NCBI RefSeq assembly: GCF_904846175.1
Contig: NZ_CAJGZM010000016.1
Coordinates: 1-35,010, forward strand
Length of the DNA: 35,010 nucleotides
Direction of reading: 5' to 3'
From: Psychrobacter immobilis
GTDB taxonomy: Bacteria > Pseudomonadota > Gammaproteobacteria > Pseudomonadales > Moraxellaceae
Positions within the stretch are counted from its first letter, which is position 1, and each line of letters starts with the position of its first letter. This document shows, piece by piece, positions 17,550-28,257 of this stretch. The notes below the pieces were generated by a model. That model ran no database searches and was not told the DNA's origin. It was given only the letters and a program-made list of their open reading frames with translations. The position numbers were made by a program, and so were the translations under genes.

Positions 17550-18731
17550 ATGTCAAATGATGCAATTGTAATTTTAAACGGCGCACGTACACCAATGGGC
17601 GGTTTCCAAGGCGCACTTAAAGACATGAGCGCCACAGATTTGGGTGCTGCTGCTATTAAAGCCGCTGTTGAGCGTTCAGGTGTAAGCGTTGATAACATTG
17701 ATGAAGTCATAATGGGATGTATTTTGACCGCCGGTCTTGGTCAAGGCCCTGCCCGTCAGGCGATGCGTAAAGCAGGCCTAAGTGATGCTACTGGCGCCGT
17801 CACCATTAATAAGCTTTGTGGTTCAGGTCTAAAAGCAGTCATGCAAGCGCACGATGGCATTAAAGCAGGCAGCTTTAACGTGGCAGTTGCAGGTGGTATG
17901 GAGTCAATGACCAATGCCCCTTACATCATGCCAGGTTCGCGTGGCGGCTACCGCATGGGACATAAAGAAGTCAAAGATCATATGTTCTTAGACGGTCTAG
18001 AAGATGCCGAAACTGGCAAACTAATGGGTCAATTTGCGCAAGAAATGGCCGATGAAAAAGGCTATACCCGTGAGCAAATGGATGATTTTGCTATTGAGTC
18101 GCTTAACCGTGCGTTGACAGCCATTAAAGAGGGTCATTTCGAAGACGAAATTACAGCGGTTACCTTTAAAAATCGTAAGGCCGAGCAAACGGTCGATACC
18201 GATGAGCAGCCTGCCCTTGCCAATGCGGAGCGTATTCCTACCCTACGCCCAGCTTTCGCTAAAGAAGGTACTATCACAGCGGCAAACGCCAGCTCAATCT
18301 CAGACGGCGCTGCAGCCGTTGTGATGATGAAAGAATCACAAGCAAAAGCGGAAGGCTTAGATTACCAAGCACGTATCGTAGCCGCTGCTTCTAACTCACG
18401 TCACCCAAGCGAATTTACCATTGCTCCTATTGGCGCAATTGAAAAAGTACTAGACAAGGCAGGCTGGTCGATTGCTGATGTTGACCTTTGGGAAATCAAC
18501 GAAGCCTTTGCGATGGTGACGATGGCTGCAATGGATGAGCTAAATATCGACCATGCTAAAGTTAACGTTGAAGGCGGCGCTTGTGCCTTAGGTCATCCAG
18601 TTGGCTGCTCTGGTGCACGTATTTTAGTGACGCTTATCAACTCGCTAAAACGTACTGGCGGCAAAAAAGGTGTTGCAACCTTATGTATCGGTGGCGGTGA
18701 AGCGGTTGCCGTGGCGATTGAACTGGCTTAA
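17550..18731 (+). CDS. Acetyl-CoA C-acetyltransferase (thiolase)
   Basis: Biosynthetic or degradative thiolase of 393 residues that joins two acetyl-CoA to acetoacetyl-CoA or runs the reverse cleavage. The nucleophile is C90 in NKLCGSGLKA; the other catalytic residues are in GHPVGCSGAR (His) and the final CIGGGEAVA (Cys). NEAFA is also present. Length and motifs fit the AtoB/PhaA group; no partner gene of PHB or ketone-body metabolism is adjacent, so the pathway is open. AAGGAAG precedes the ATG at 17550. It may be read through from hom (110-nt gap, no clear terminator). Confidence 0.93.
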   Translation: MSNDAIVILNGARTPMGGFQGALKDMSATDLGAAAIKAAVERSGVSVDNIDEVIMGCILTAGLGQGPARQAMRKAGLSDATGAVTINKLCGSGLKAVMQAHDGIKAGSFNVAVAGGMESMTNAPYIMPGSRGGYRMGHKEVKDHMFLDGLEDAETGKLMGQFAQEMADEKGYTREQMDDFAIESLNRALTAIKEGHFEDEITAVTFKNRKAEQTVDTDEQPALANAERIPTLRPAFAKEGTITAANASSISDGAAAVVMMKESQAKAEGLDYQARIVAAASNSRHPSEFTIAPIGAIEKVLDKAGWSIADVDLWEINEAFAMVTMAAMDELNIDHAKVNVEGGACALGHPVGCSGARILVTLINSLKRTGGKKGVATLCIGGGEAVAVAIELA

Positions 18732-19181
18732 TTGTAGACTATTAGGGTAATTTAGCTTTTAGAATCGAGTATATAATTTAAAAGTTTGACTGTCCTTCTT
18801 AAAACTTTAAAAACCGCATTGCTAGTCGCTATGCGGTTTTTTTACGTTCAAAATTTACAAATACTGCGAAGTTGTTCATTACGGTAAGAAAGCCTTAACT
18901 TAAATTTATATAGCGGTGGTAACTTTTACAGCCTATTACACGCATTTACCTCAACCGCACACTTTGCTACCTTGCTCATATATCTCATTGAAAATCGTGC
19001 TGTTACGATAATAACAAGTTGATGGAGAGGCTGATTATTTAAGCAGGACCTCATACATAGCCTTTTAAGAGGACAACTTATCAGTTTTTTAGTAATGCAA
19101 ATTTTTACCGCATTACTATTTTAAAAAAATAATTATTAATTTACTCACTATAAAATTTACTCATATAAAAGGAAGATAACA
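18732..19181. other. Intergenic region with thiolase terminator and stress-gene leader
   Basis: After the terminator at 18810-18843 about 340 bases hold no gene. Just before the next ribosome site there is a near-identical direct repeat, ATTTACTCACTATAAAA (19139-19155) and ATTTACTCATATAAAA (19155-19170). I see no clear sigma-70 promoter. Confidence 0.5.
18810..18843 (+). terminator. Terminator after the thiolase gene
   Basis: Ten-bp stem AAAACCGCAT (18810-18819) / ATGCGGTTTT (18831-18840) with an 11-nt loop, then further T. Confidence 0.9.
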
Positions 19182-20030
19182 ATGAGCCAACTAATTCGTT
19201 TAAAAGACATCCAAGCTACTCACCATGACCTGATTGGTGATGACTATTATGATCCAACGGGCAAAACCGCTTACGGCGTTAATGAAGAAAAAATCGGTAA
19301 AATTGAAGGCGCCTTAGTAGAAGATACTACTGGTCGTATCCGTTATTTAATCGTTGATGCAGGCGGTTGGTTCAGCTCAAAAGAAGTATTGGTACCAGCA
19401 GGTTTGGCACGTATCGTTGGAGACGACGTATTCTTTGACAGCCTAACCCAAGCGCAAGTAGAAGCGATGGAAGTATATGATCATGACTATCAATATAGTT
19501 ATAAAGATCAGTATCAAAAAGACCGTCAGACGTTTGTTGCTGATAGCATTCCAGAAACAGAGCGTATGGAAATTGCAGACCATGCTTATAATGCGCCAAA
19601 TACGCTAGAGCTACTAGAAGAGCGCTTAACGGTCAATAAAGATCGCATCGTCGCTGGTTTGGTTAAAGTTGGTAAACACGTAGTTACCGAAGAGCGTAAC
19701 GTAGATGTTGAGCTAGAAGAAGAACATGCTAATATTCAACGTACCAATGTAGATCGTCCAACAGAGCGCCGTATCGGTGATGTAGATGGCAATCAAACGA
19801 TTGAAGTTGAGCTAGAAGCAGAACGTGCACGCGTTAACAAAGAGACCTATGTAGCGGAAGAAGTAAACGTCGGTAAAACGACAGAGCGTCATACTGAAAC
19901 GATTGCTGAAACTATTCAACGTGAAGAGCTAGATATTGATGGCGATGGTAATGTGGTTGACCGCGATGGTAATCTTTTTGACCGCGATAATATCACTGCC
20001 GAAGATGTACGCCGCGCTCGTGGTATGTAA
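19182..20030 (+). CDS. PRC-barrel and DUF2382 stress-type protein
   Basis: Cytoplasmic protein of 282 residues. Residues 1-100 form a PRC-barrel (KIGKIEGALVEDTTGRIRYLIVDAG, then EVLVPAGLARI). From about 138 a DUF2382 (YsnF/AvaK) domain appears as two related repeats: LELLEERLTVNKDRIVAGLVKVGK and IEVELEAERARVNKETYVAEEV. The C-terminus REELDIDGDGNVVDRDGN is acidic. Such proteins are linked to stress and desiccation in other bacteria; the biochemical role is unknown. AAGGAAG lies upstream of the ATG. A terminator separates it from the next gene, which carries the same C-terminal domain. Confidence 0.87.
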   Translation: MSQLIRLKDIQATHHDLIGDDYYDPTGKTAYGVNEEKIGKIEGALVEDTTGRIRYLIVDAGGWFSSKEVLVPAGLARIVGDDVFFDSLTQAQVEAMEVYDHDYQYSYKDQYQKDRQTFVADSIPETERMEIADHAYNAPNTLELLEERLTVNKDRIVAGLVKVGKHVVTEERNVDVELEEEHANIQRTNVDRPTERRIGDVDGNQTIEVELEAERARVNKETYVAEEVNVGKTTERHTETIAETIQREELDIDGDGNVVDRDGNLFDRDNITAEDVRRARGM

Positions 20031-20148
20031 TAAGCGATTCTTTCATATAGTTCCATTATCTTTGATGAGTAATTTTTAATAAGCTTTTTATAAGATGAAT
20101 GGATACCATGTGACAGTGATTAGCAGCTGGGTTATATACTCAGTGAAT

Positions 20149-20179
20149 AAGACCAGAGCTCGTCTCTGGTCTTTTTTTA
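20149..20179 (+). terminator. Terminator between the two DUF2382 genes
   Basis: Ten-bp stem AAGACCAGAG (20149-20158) / CTCTGGTCTT (20164-20173) with a CTCGT loop and a following T run. It is the only terminator between the two related genes, so the second probably has its own promoter or depends on read-through. Confidence 0.92.
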
Positions 20180-20216
20180 TACCTATGTATTTATATATAC
20201 CATAAGGAACATGACC

Positions 20217-20981
20217 ATGAATGCCGATGACCATAATATTAACAGTCAGCAAGCTAAACAACAGCAAATGGAACCGGAAGCAGCGCAGAAAATAACGACT
20301 GCGACCTCTATAAACAAAATAGCCAATCACAGTGGAGAGAATAAATTACCTGCGCCTGATTTAGCAGCTTCTAACTTAACTACTTCTCAGGCTAATCAGC
20401 AACAAGCGCTAATGGGTAATCAACAAGGTGACTTATCGAATAACTTCGTAAATAATTCAGCAAGTAATTTATCAGATAGTCAAATAAATACGGGCAATGG
20501 TGGCTATTTGGAGCTATTAGAAGAACGCCCTGTCATTAATAAAGAACGCTTAGACGTTGGCAAGGTAACGGTGACTAAGCATACACGCACTAAAACCATG
20601 AATGTACCCATCGAATTGATAGAAGAATATATTACTGTACGTACTGATTATCAGGATGCCGAAAGCCAGGATTTGTTATCCGGTAATTATGATGATAAAG
20701 ATATATTGCGTCATGTTGAACCATCGTTAGATAGTAGAGCCGTGGTTACCATCAATGGCAAACAGATTGAAATTGGTGACGCACCGATTGAGATTATCTT
20801 ATCACGTCAAGTGGCGACGATTACTAAAGACACTCATGTAATTCAAGAAATTGAGATTAATAAAACCACTCATACTCATACCGATAGCATTCAAGTGCAA
20901 CTTAAACACGAAGAGCTAGACGTTAACGAAGAAGGTTTTTTGGCACACGAACAGCAAAGTAATGCAGCTTATAAAAGATAG
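20217..20981 (+). CDS. DUF2382-domain protein, paralogue without PRC-barrel
   Basis: Protein of 254 residues. The first 95 are disordered and rich in Q, N, S and A. Then the DUF2382 repeats follow: LELLEERPVINKERLDVGKVTVTK and IEIILSRQVATITKDTHVIQEIEINK, ending LKHEELDVNEEGFL. These match the two repeats of the preceding gene, so one arose by duplication, with the barrel replaced by a low-complexity leader. Two ATGs compete: AAGGA at 20204-20208 is only 2 nt from ATG 20211 but 8 nt from ATG 20217, so the latter is preferred. Function unknown. Confidence 0.82.
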   Translation: MNADDHNINSQQAKQQQMEPEAAQKITTATSINKIANHSGENKLPAPDLAASNLTTSQANQQQALMGNQQGDLSNNFVNNSASNLSDSQINTGNGGYLELLEERPVINKERLDVGKVTVTKHTRTKTMNVPIELIEEYITVRTDYQDAESQDLLSGNYDDKDILRHVEPSLDSRAVVTINGKQIEIGDAPIEIILSRQVATITKDTHVIQEIEINKTTHTHTDSIQVQLKHEELDVNEEGFLAHEQQSNAAYKR

Positions 20982-21020
20982 AACTTACGCAAATAAAGCC
21001 CTTTTTCCGAAATCTTAAAA

Positions 21021-21066
21021 ACTAAACCAAAAAAAGCAACGTTCGCGTTGCTTTTTTTGGTTTAGT
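21021..21066. terminator. Very strong bidirectional terminator
   Basis: A perfect 21-bp stem (21021-21041 / 21046-21066) around a TTCG loop, containing internal runs of A and T so that T-rich tails arise in both directions. It ends the DUF2382 gene and the convergent lipoprotein gene. Confidence 0.93.
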
Positions 21067-21111
21067 TTTATCTAAGTTTAATCAGATAAAACCTAGCTTA
21101 TAAATCTATTT

Positions 21112-21663
21112 TTATAAGTCTTCTTCTACAGTTTCAGCTTCTTCTGCTTTTTTACACTCATACGTGCTGACATTGGCTGCATCTGCACCAGCCGTACGCA
21201 TCACGCCCGTTTCACGCTCTTTATTAGCAACGCGCCATTGAACAAAACCTTCACCACCGCCAATAGCCATTTTTGCTTCAAACACTTCAGGGTTAGTCGC
21301 ATCGTTGGTTTTAGTTAAAGTCGCTGTTCCTTGAGCGGTCGTAATAATAACCTGGTTATCAGTATCTTTATAGCTCGCTTCAACGGCGAGCGCAGGTGAA
21401 CATGAATAATTTATTTGGTTAACATCGGTATTCACAGAAGCAATCGTATCATCTTCTACCTCGCCGGCAGGCGCATCTACCACCACATCGCTTGGCTCAG
21501 CAGGCTCAGCAGACATTGGTACCGACTGCTCTTCACTGATACTGTCTTCTAAACTCGGCTCTGTTTCTTGCTTTTGTTGGCAGGCACTAATAGTTATAGC
21601 ACCAGCTAACAAACCCGTTAGGACGACCGAGGTACGCATTTTTTTCAACAATTCTACCTTCAT
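21112..21663 (-). CDS. Lipoprotein with MliC-like domain
   Basis: Lipoprotein of 183 residues: lipobox ITISAC with Cys at 28, then an acidic, Pro-rich linker (about 35-75), then a domain beginning with NYSCSPALAVEASY and ending STYECKK. The paired Cys, the V-x-x-x-Y start and the strand pattern VIITTAQGTATLTK resemble MliC/PliC, periplasmic inhibitors of C-type lysozyme. The usual SGxxY motif is not clear, so the activity is uncertain. GGGAG lies 6 nt before the ATG at 21661-21663, so that start is chosen over the GTG one codon upstream. Confidence 0.65.
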   Translation of the reverse strand: MKVELLKKMRTSVVLTGLLAGAITISACQQKQETEPSLEDSISEEQSVPMSAEPAEPSDVVVDAPAGEVEDDTIASVNTDVNQINYSCSPALAVEASYKDTDNQVIITTAQGTATLTKTNDATNPEVFEAKMAIGGGEGFVQWRVANKERETGVMRTAGADAANVSTYECKKAEEAETVEEDL

Positions 21664-21833
21664 CACACTCTCCCAAAATAAATATGTTAAGCACTATAGC
21701 GCGCCCGTAAATTCACGCCTATGTTGAATTTGTAATCAGTCGCTAAAAAGACACCGATATTTTTATCATCGTAATTTTTATACTGATATCAATTATTCGA
21801 TATGCGTACTAATTCCGCATCAATATCTATAAA

Positions 21834-21865
21834 AAAAAGTCCCTATCTATAGATAGGGACTTTTT
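21834..21865 (-). terminator. Terminator of secA
   Basis: A perfect 32-nt palindrome centred between 21849 and 21850 (arms AAAAAGTCCCTATCTA and its complement). It lies about 33 nt past the secA stop and gives a T run on the minus strand. Confidence 0.92.
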
Positions 21866-21897
21866 ATCATAACTTAACAATGTTCGATTATCAATAT

Positions 21898-24675
21898 TTA
21901 GATTTTACCATGACATTGTTTGTACTTCAGTGCTGAACCACAAGGACATGGCGCATTACGACTGATATTCATACCAGCATATGGGTCTGGCTCATTTGCA
22001 TTGCTGCCACTACCTGCCATTGCACCTGCTGCTGCACCGCCAACGACATTACGACTTTGTGCCGCTGGTCTTTCAACACCGCCATCCATGTTATCGATAT
22101 CGCTATGCTCAAACTGCATTTGCATATGCGCGGCATTTTCACGCTGCTGAGCTTCTAACGCTTCTAGCTCTTCTTTAGTTGGGATATGGACGCGTGATAA
22201 ATCTTGTACGGTCTCAGATTTAATCGCACCAAGCATCATCTGAAACAGCTCAAACGATTCACGCTTATATTCTTGCTCAGGATTTTTTTGGGCATAACCG
22301 CGCAGATGAATACCTTTACGCAGCTGATCCATTTGCGTTAAATGCTCTTTCCAATGCTTATCTAAGCTCTGTAGCATAAAGTGACGCTCAAGCTGGGCAG
22401 CATCTTTTTCGCCCATTTGCTCACGGCGACTGTGATAACGATCGATAGCCGTTTGGATGATTTTAGCACGTAAGCCTTCTTCATCTAAGCGGCGATCTTC
22501 ATCGAGCCAATCATTAATTGGCATTGCAATCTTAAATTCGTTCTCAAGCTCATCCTCTAGACCATCGATATTCCACTGGTCATCGATAGAGCCTGGCGGA
22601 ATAAACTGATTAATCATAGCGTTATAGACTTCTTGATGCATCACTTCGATGGCTTCTAACAAATCCATCTCTGCTAGCAAATCATCACGCTGACCATAGA
22701 TAACTTTACGCTGCTCATTGGCAACATCATCATATTTCAATAGATTTTTACGCGCATCAAAATCGCGGCTTTCGACTTTACCTTGGGCATTTTCAATCGA
22801 TTTAGAAACCATTTTATGTTCAATGGCTTCATCTTCTTTCAGACCCATGGCACGCATCATATTCACAACGCGGTCACCGGCAAAAATACGCATCAAATCA
22901 TCTTCAAGCGATAGGAAGAAACGCGACATACCAGGATCACCTTGACGACCGGCACGACCACGTAACTGATTATCAATACGGCGCGATTCATGACGCTCAG
23001 AACCAATGATATGCAAACCGCCCGCAGCAACGACTTGGTCATGCTTAATTTGCCATTCTGCTTTTAGACGCGCCATCTCTTCAGGGCTGACCGAATCAAT
23101 ATCCTCAATAAATGATTGCCAGTTACCACCAAGGATAATATCCGTACCACGACCTGCCATGTTGGTAGCAATCGTGACCGCCTTTGGACTACCTGCCTGC
23201 GCGATGATTTCTGCTTCACGCTCATGTTGCTTGGCGTTTAGGACGTTATGCTTAACGCCTTCTTGATCCAGCAGATAAGACAATTCTTCACTGGCTTCAA
23301 TCGTCGCCGTACCAACCAAGACTGGCGCGCCTTTGGCTTGAATCTCTTGAATCTCGCGGATGATACCTTTATATTTTCCTAACTTGGTTAAGAAAATCTG
23401 GTCATCCATATCGATACGAGCAATCGGTTCATGCGTTGGAATGACAATGACATCTAAGTCATAAGTTGATTTAAACTCTGCTGCTTCAGTATCAGCGGTA
23501 CCTGTCATACCAGATAGTTTGTCGTACAAACGAAAGAAGTTCTGGAATGTCGTCGTTGCAAGCGTTTGGTTTTCTGCTTGAATCTCGACGTTTTCTTTGG
23601 CTTCAACGGCTTGATGTAAACCTTCTGACCAGCGGCGACCAGGCATAGTACGACCGGTATTTTCATCAACGATAACCACTTCGCCATCATCAACAATATA
23701 ATGGATATTTTTCACAAAGACATGGTGAGCGCGAATCGCTGCTTGTACGTGAGCCAATAGTGGCAAACGGCTTGGGCTATATAAACTTTCGTTTTCACCA
23801 AGCTCGCCAACTTCAATTAAGAAGCGCTCAATTTTCTCGTAACCTTTTTCGCTAATCTCGATTTGACGGTTTTTTTCATCAATCCAGAAATCTTCTTCTT
23901 CGTTATTCTTATTGGCTTCTTCATCTTTTGAACGAATAAGCACCGGAATAATGGTATTAATTAGCGCGTACATACGCGATGAATCTTCGGCTTGACCCGA
24001 AATAATCAGCGGCGTACGCGCTTCATCGATTAAAATAGAGTCAATTTCATCAATGATACAGAAGTTTAGCGGACGCTGTTTTTTCTCAGCTAGGCTGAAA
24101 ACCATATTATCGCGTAGATAATCAAAACCGTATTCGTTATTAGTACCGTAAGTGATATCGGCTTGATAAGCGTCAATTTTTTCTTGTGGCGGCTGCTGTG
24201 AGTAAATCACCCCAACGTTCATACCCAAAAAGCCAAATAATGGACGGTTTAACTCAGCATCACGCGCGGCCAAATAATCATTGACCGTCACCAAATGCAC
24301 GCCTTTGCCACTGATAGCATTGAGATACATGGCCAAGGTACCCATCAAGGTTTTACCCTCACCAGTTTTCATCTCAGCGATTTTGCCTTCGTGCAAGGTA
24401 ATACCACCGATTAGCTGCACATCATAGTGACGCATACCGTTGACGCGTAGTGATGCTTCACGGCAGACGGCAAACGCTTCTGGTAATAAAGCGTCTAAGC
24501 TTTCACCGTTTTGGTGTCTTTCTTTAAATTCTGCAGTTTTTTGTTGTAATTGCTCATCCGACAGGGCTTGTATCGTAGCCTCATGTGCGTTGATTTTGCT
24601 GACCACTTTACGCATGCGCTTTAATTCGCGTTCATTTTTGGTGCCAACGACACTGCCTATAATCTTTGATAACAT
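21898..24675 (-). CDS. secA: Protein translocase ATPase SecA
   Basis: Essential ATPase that pushes unfolded proteins through SecYEG. The 925-residue length is close to E. coli's 901. Walker A is MKTGEGKT (102-109), the DEAD-type motif is [15 protein letters not shown], and [21 protein letters not shown] and [13 protein letters not shown] belong to the second ATPase lobe. A low-complexity linker precedes the C-terminal zinc motif C910-P-C912...C921-H922, which binds SecB and phospholipid. The ATG at 24673-24675 has only a weak AGGT upstream. It is divergent from mutS. Confidence 0.98.
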   Translation of the reverse strand: MLSKIIGSVVGTKNERELKRMRKVVSKINAHEATIQALSDEQLQQKTAEFKERHQNGESLDALLPEAFAVCREASLRVNGMRHYDVQLIGGITLHEGKIAEMKTGEGKTLMGTLAMYLNAISGKGVHLVTVNDYLAARDAELNRPLFGFLGMNVGVIYSQQPPQEKIDAYQADITYGTNNEYGFDYLRDNMVFSLAEKKQRPLNFCIIDEIDSILIDEARTPLIISGQAEDSSRMYALINTIIPVLIRSKDEEANKNNEEEDFWIDEKNRQIEISEKGYEKIERFLIEVGELGENESLYSPSRLPLLAHVQAAIRAHHVFVKNIHYIVDDGEVVIVDENTGRTMPGRRWSEGLHQAVEAKENVEIQAENQTLATTTFQNFFRLYDKLSGMTGTADTEAAEFKSTYDLDVIVIPTHEPIARIDMDDQIFLTKLGKYKGIIREIQEIQAKGAPVLVGTATIEASEELSYLLDQEGVKHNVLNAKQHEREAEIIAQAGSPKAVTIATNMAGRGTDIILGGNWQSFIEDIDSVSPEEMARLKAEWQIKHDQVVAAGGLHIIGSERHESRRIDNQLRGRAGRQGDPGMSRFFLSLEDDLMRIFAGDRVVNMMRAMGLKEDEAIEHKMVSKSIENAQGKVESRDFDARKNLLKYDDVANEQRKVIYGQRDDLLAEMDLLEAIEVMHQEVYNAMINQFIPPGSIDDQWNIDGLEDELENEFKIAMPINDWLDEDRRLDEEGLRAKIIQTAIDRYHSRREQMGEKDAAQLERHFMLQSLDKHWKEHLTQMDQLRKGIHLRGYAQKNPEQEYKRESFELFQMMLGAIKSETVQDLSRVHIPTKEELEALEAQQRENAAHMQMQFEHSDIDNMDGGVERPAAQSRNVVGGAAAGAMAGSGSNANEPDPYAGMNISRNAPCPCGSALKYKQCHGKI

Positions 24676-25075
24676 AATTTTTTGACCTATGGAAATATTC
24701 GATAATTAGTGCGCATTCGCCAAGGCTTCATATGCTGCCGCCTTGTCATCATAGCTATCATAGTCATCACCCGACTAACGTACCACATAATGAAGTACTG
24801 ACTAATGACAGGTCGCCTAATGAAGTATCGCCCAATTAAGTGTGACGTCATTATATATGGTTATGACGCCGATGGATACAAGGGTAACAAGTAGATATTT
24901 GCCGACGTAAAAACCTAGTAGGACGTGTTAAAATAGCGCTTATAGCCTTAATCTTTCGAGCTTTTACCTACTCCCTTTAACAGGATAATTTACTAACCTT
25001 CAGCCGTTATTTATTCTTATAAAAACCAGCATTTCGCCCTACGTAAACCCGTTTAAGCATCATAAGAGACCCCGC
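24676..25075. promoter_or_regulatory. Divergent region, secA / mutS
   Basis: No gene seen. On the plus strand an extended -10 (TG-T-TAAAAT, 24926-24934) could serve mutS with a leader of about 135 nt. TAATGAAGTA occurs twice, at 24788-24797 and 24818-24827, exactly 30 bp apart, closer to secA. No recognisable SecM-like coding frame precedes secA. Confidence 0.35.
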
Positions 25076-28000
25076 ATGACCGTTAAGCCGTCCGCTCAAA
25101 ACCTTCATTCAACTGAACCGTTAGTCATAGGCGATGCCGTTTATCACTTGGCAGACCATACGCCGATGATGGTGCAATATCTAACCATGAAAGCCAACTA
25201 TCCACAAGCGCTACTGCTGTACCGGATGGGTGATTTTTATGAGTTATTTTTTGATGATGCCAAACGTGCGGCGCAGATACTCGATATCACGCTCACTCGC
25301 CGTGGTACGGATAAAGCCGGCAATACCATTGCGATGGCAGGTGTTCCTTTTCATGCGGCTGATAGTTATATGGCACGGCTGATTGCTGCTGGGCAGACAG
25401 TAGTCGTTTGTGAGCAAATAGACGAATCAACTACCGACGCTAGTAATACGTCCAATGCTCCTATTATGGGCGATAAACAAAAAAAAGATAAAAGTAAATC
25501 GGCAGCTGGCAGCATCATGCGCCGTGAAGTGGTTAAAACCCTGACCGCAGGGACTATTACCGATGACGCGCTGATTGCGCCCAATCATACGCCGACCGTA
25601 GTCGCGATTGATATAGAAATACCTAGAGCTAACAGCAAGCAACCTGTGCAAGCCGCCATTAGCCAAATGGATTTAGCTGCTGGGACATTAACGACGCAAA
25701 CACTCAGTGCTAGCTATAATAACAGGCATGATGATATTGAAGCTTTACAAACCCAAATGCTTACGGTGCTGGCACGCTTTGCCCCAAGCGAATGTATCAT
25801 TAGCGAAGCACTCGGTGACAGTATTGATGGTATCGGCGAGGAATGGCTGCTATGGCTACGGCAAAATCTTGATTGCCCTATTATCGCAGTTGCAGCCAAT
25901 GACTTTCACCGTGAGCATGCCAGCGAAACCCTTTGTCAGCAGTTTGACGTGCAACGTCTCGATGGTCTTGGAATTAGTGACGCGCCATTTTCTCAATCTA
26001 GCTGTGCCGCCCTTATTCACTACGCAAGGCAAACCCAGCAACGTCATGTACCACAAGTTAACCAGCTCATCGTCGAATATAATGATGACTATTTAATCAT
26101 TGATGCCAATAGTCAGCAAAACCTTGAGCTGTTTACCCCCGTTAGTAGCAATGGAACGTCACTGATATCGGTACTTAATCACTGTCAAACGCCAATGGGT
26201 CGACGCTTGCTTGTGCAGCAAATGAAGCGCCCGCTGCGTCAGCATACTCGTATTAATCTTCGTTTGGACGCCATAGCTGGTCTTTTGCAGATGAACAATC
26301 AAGGTGATGAAAACAAACAGTTTAAGCAAAATTTAGACAATAGCTCATTAGTCAGTAGCTTACGCGAGACTTTGAATGCTATCGGTGATATCGAACGTAT
26401 TAGTAGCCGTATCGGACTGATGAGCGCTAAGCCACGTGATTTGCGTAAACTTGCTGATGGTATTGCTAATAGCGCCCAGCTGACTACCCTACTGATAAAT
26501 TCAGGTATCAGCCATGAGCAGGCAGGACTGTTGCCCATGCTGATGCGGCAATTGCCTGATCAGTTACCTGCGGTGCAATCCGCCGCTGAGCTGATTGAGC
26601 GCGCTATTATTGCCGAACCGCCCGCGCATATTCGTGATGGTGGCATGCTAGCCGCAGGTTACGATGCTGAGTTTGATCGTCTGACTCATTTGCATGACAA
26701 TATCCAAGTAACCTTGGATGAGATGGTAGAACGCGCGCGTCAAGAGAGCCAATTACCCAGCCTCAAAGTGGGTTTTAATAAGGTCAGCGGCTTTTATTTT
26801 GAATTGCCTAAAATGCAGGCAAAGAATGCACCGACGCATTTTATCCGGCGGCAAACGCTGAAAAGTAGCGAGCGCTTTATTACTGATGAGCTAAAAGAAG
26901 TGGAAACCGAGTATCTAAGTGCACAAAGCTTAGCATTAACTCGTGAAAAGCAGCTGTATCATGAACTATTGACACTATTAGGTAGCCATTTAGCCGAACT
27001 ACAACAGCTAAGTGCTGCTATCGCGCAATTAGATGTGTTAAGTAATTGGGCGCAGCTTGCCATGATCTATAACTGGCAACGTCCAGTGATGAGTAACGAC
27101 TCAAAAGACAATATTAGCTTAGAAAGCGGTAGCTCAAAGGATGGCTTGAATAATAGCCAAACCAGCATCGATATTCAACAAGGTCGTCATGTTGTCGTTG
27201 AAGCTGCTTTAAATCCAATCCATACGAGCGATAATATTAATAAAAGCAGTACAAAACCTAGCAGCCAGTTCGTTGCTAATGATTGCGCATTAGGCAGTCC
27301 TGCAAATCCTGAAAGACTGTCAATGATTACCGGCCCTAATATGGGTGGTAAATCGACCTATATGCGCCAAACGGCACTGATTGTTCTACTGGCTCATTGC
27401 GGCAGTTTCGTGCCAGCAGCTAGCGCTTATATCGGTGATATCGACCGCATCTTTACTCGTATTGGTTCAGCGGATGATTTGGCAGGTGGTAAATCAACCT
27501 TTATGGTGGAAATGATTGAAACCGCTAATATCCTCAATCAAGCGACTAATAAATCGCTGGTGCTGATGGATGAAGTTGGACGCGGTACTGCAACCACTGA
27601 CGGCTTAGCGATTGCACATGCTTGCGTCAATCGTCTGGTCGAGATTGGCTGCCTGACATTATTTGCGACTCACTACTTTGAGCTGACAAAATTGGCAGAA
27701 AACAAAGTAGAAAATAATGAAAGCAATCATGCCAATATTCGCAACGTCCATGTCGCTGCCAGCGAAGTCGATGGTCAGTTGCTACTACTGCACCAAATCA
27801 AAGATGGCGCGGCAAGCTCTAGCTTTGGACTACATGTGGCAAAAATGGCAGGTATCCCAACTCAGGTACTTAATGATGCTAAGCGTTATTTGATAGACAA
27901 TCTAAAAGCGGAAAACGAAAAAGTCATTGATGACAAAAATGAATTAGCTAAGTCGTTAAACGATAAACAGCAGCAAAATCATGGGAGTAAGGTAGAAAGA

Positions 28001-28165
28001 CCAAGTATCAGTGAGAATGCTCAAGCTCCATATATAAGCAATATTCCACAACAAAATCAGTTATTTAGCCTAGAAGATGAGCTAAGCGCGATTAACCCTG
28101 ATAACCTGACACCAAAGCAAGCGCATGATTTACTCTATCATCTGAAGGAAATCATTAGTCATTAA
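25076..28165 (+). CDS. mutS: DNA mismatch repair protein MutS
   Basis: Recognises base mismatches and small loops and starts methyl-directed repair with MutL. The mismatch-reading Phe-x-Glu is F54-Y-E56 in MGDFYELFF. Walker [10 protein letters not shown] is at 753-761 and Walker B LVLMDE at 828-833, followed by [12 protein letters not shown]. The helix-turn-helix and beta-binding tail is visible near the end ([32 protein letters not shown]). At 1029 residues it is about 150-170 longer than usual; the excess includes Ser/Asn-rich stretches at about 672-705 and 720-745, just before the ATPase core, and a charged stretch before the tail. fdxA follows, as in Pseudomonas. Confidence 0.97.
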   Translation: MTVKPSAQNLHSTEPLVIGDAVYHLADHTPMMVQYLTMKANYPQALLLYRMGDFYELFFDDAKRAAQILDITLTRRGTDKAGNTIAMAGVPFHAADSYMARLIAAGQTVVVCEQIDESTTDASNTSNAPIMGDKQKKDKSKSAAGSIMRREVVKTLTAGTITDDALIAPNHTPTVVAIDIEIPRANSKQPVQAAISQMDLAAGTLTTQTLSASYNNRHDDIEALQTQMLTVLARFAPSECIISEALGDSIDGIGEEWLLWLRQNLDCPIIAVAANDFHREHASETLCQQFDVQRLDGLGISDAPFSQSSCAALIHYARQTQQRHVPQVNQLIVEYNDDYLIIDANSQQNLELFTPVSSNGTSLISVLNHCQTPMGRRLLVQQMKRPLRQHTRINLRLDAIAGLLQMNNQGDENKQFKQNLDNSSLVSSLRETLNAIGDIERISSRIGLMSAKPRDLRKLADGIANSAQLTTLLINSGISHEQAGLLPMLMRQLPDQLPAVQSAAELIERAIIAEPPAHIRDGGMLAAGYDAEFDRLTHLHDNIQVTLDEMVERARQESQLPSLKVGFNKVSGFYFELPKMQAKNAPTHFIRRQTLKSSERFITDELKEVETEYLSAQSLALTREKQLYHELLTLLGSHLAELQQLSAAIAQLDVLSNWAQLAMIYNWQRPVMSNDSKDNISLESGSSKDGLNNSQTSIDIQQGRHVVVEAALNPIHTSDNINKSSTKPSSQFVANDCALGSPANPERLSMITGPNMGGKSTYMRQTALIVLLAHCGSFVPAASAYIGDIDRIFTRIGSADDLAGGKSTFMVEMIETANILNQATNKSLVLMDEVGRGTATTDGLAIAHACVNRLVEIGCLTLFATHYFELTKLAENKVENNESNHANIRNVHVAASEVDGQLLLLHQIKDGAASSSFGLHVAKMAGIPTQVLNDAKRYLIDNLKAENEKVIDDKNELAKSLNDKQQQNHGSKVERPSISENAQAPYISNIPQQNQLFSLEDELSAINPDNLTPKQAHDLLYHLKEIISH

Positions 28166-28257
28166 AGGGAATTGTCAATTAGTACTAAAAGCGCTAAAAT
28201 ATGCCTTATTTTTAATCTATTCTATTTCGCCCAATCCAATAACAGGTAGACAGTACT

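Noticed and set aside
20138..20216. Minus-strand frame at 20088-20330
   Set aside because: It crosses a strong terminator and the start of the DUF2382 gene; no protein features.
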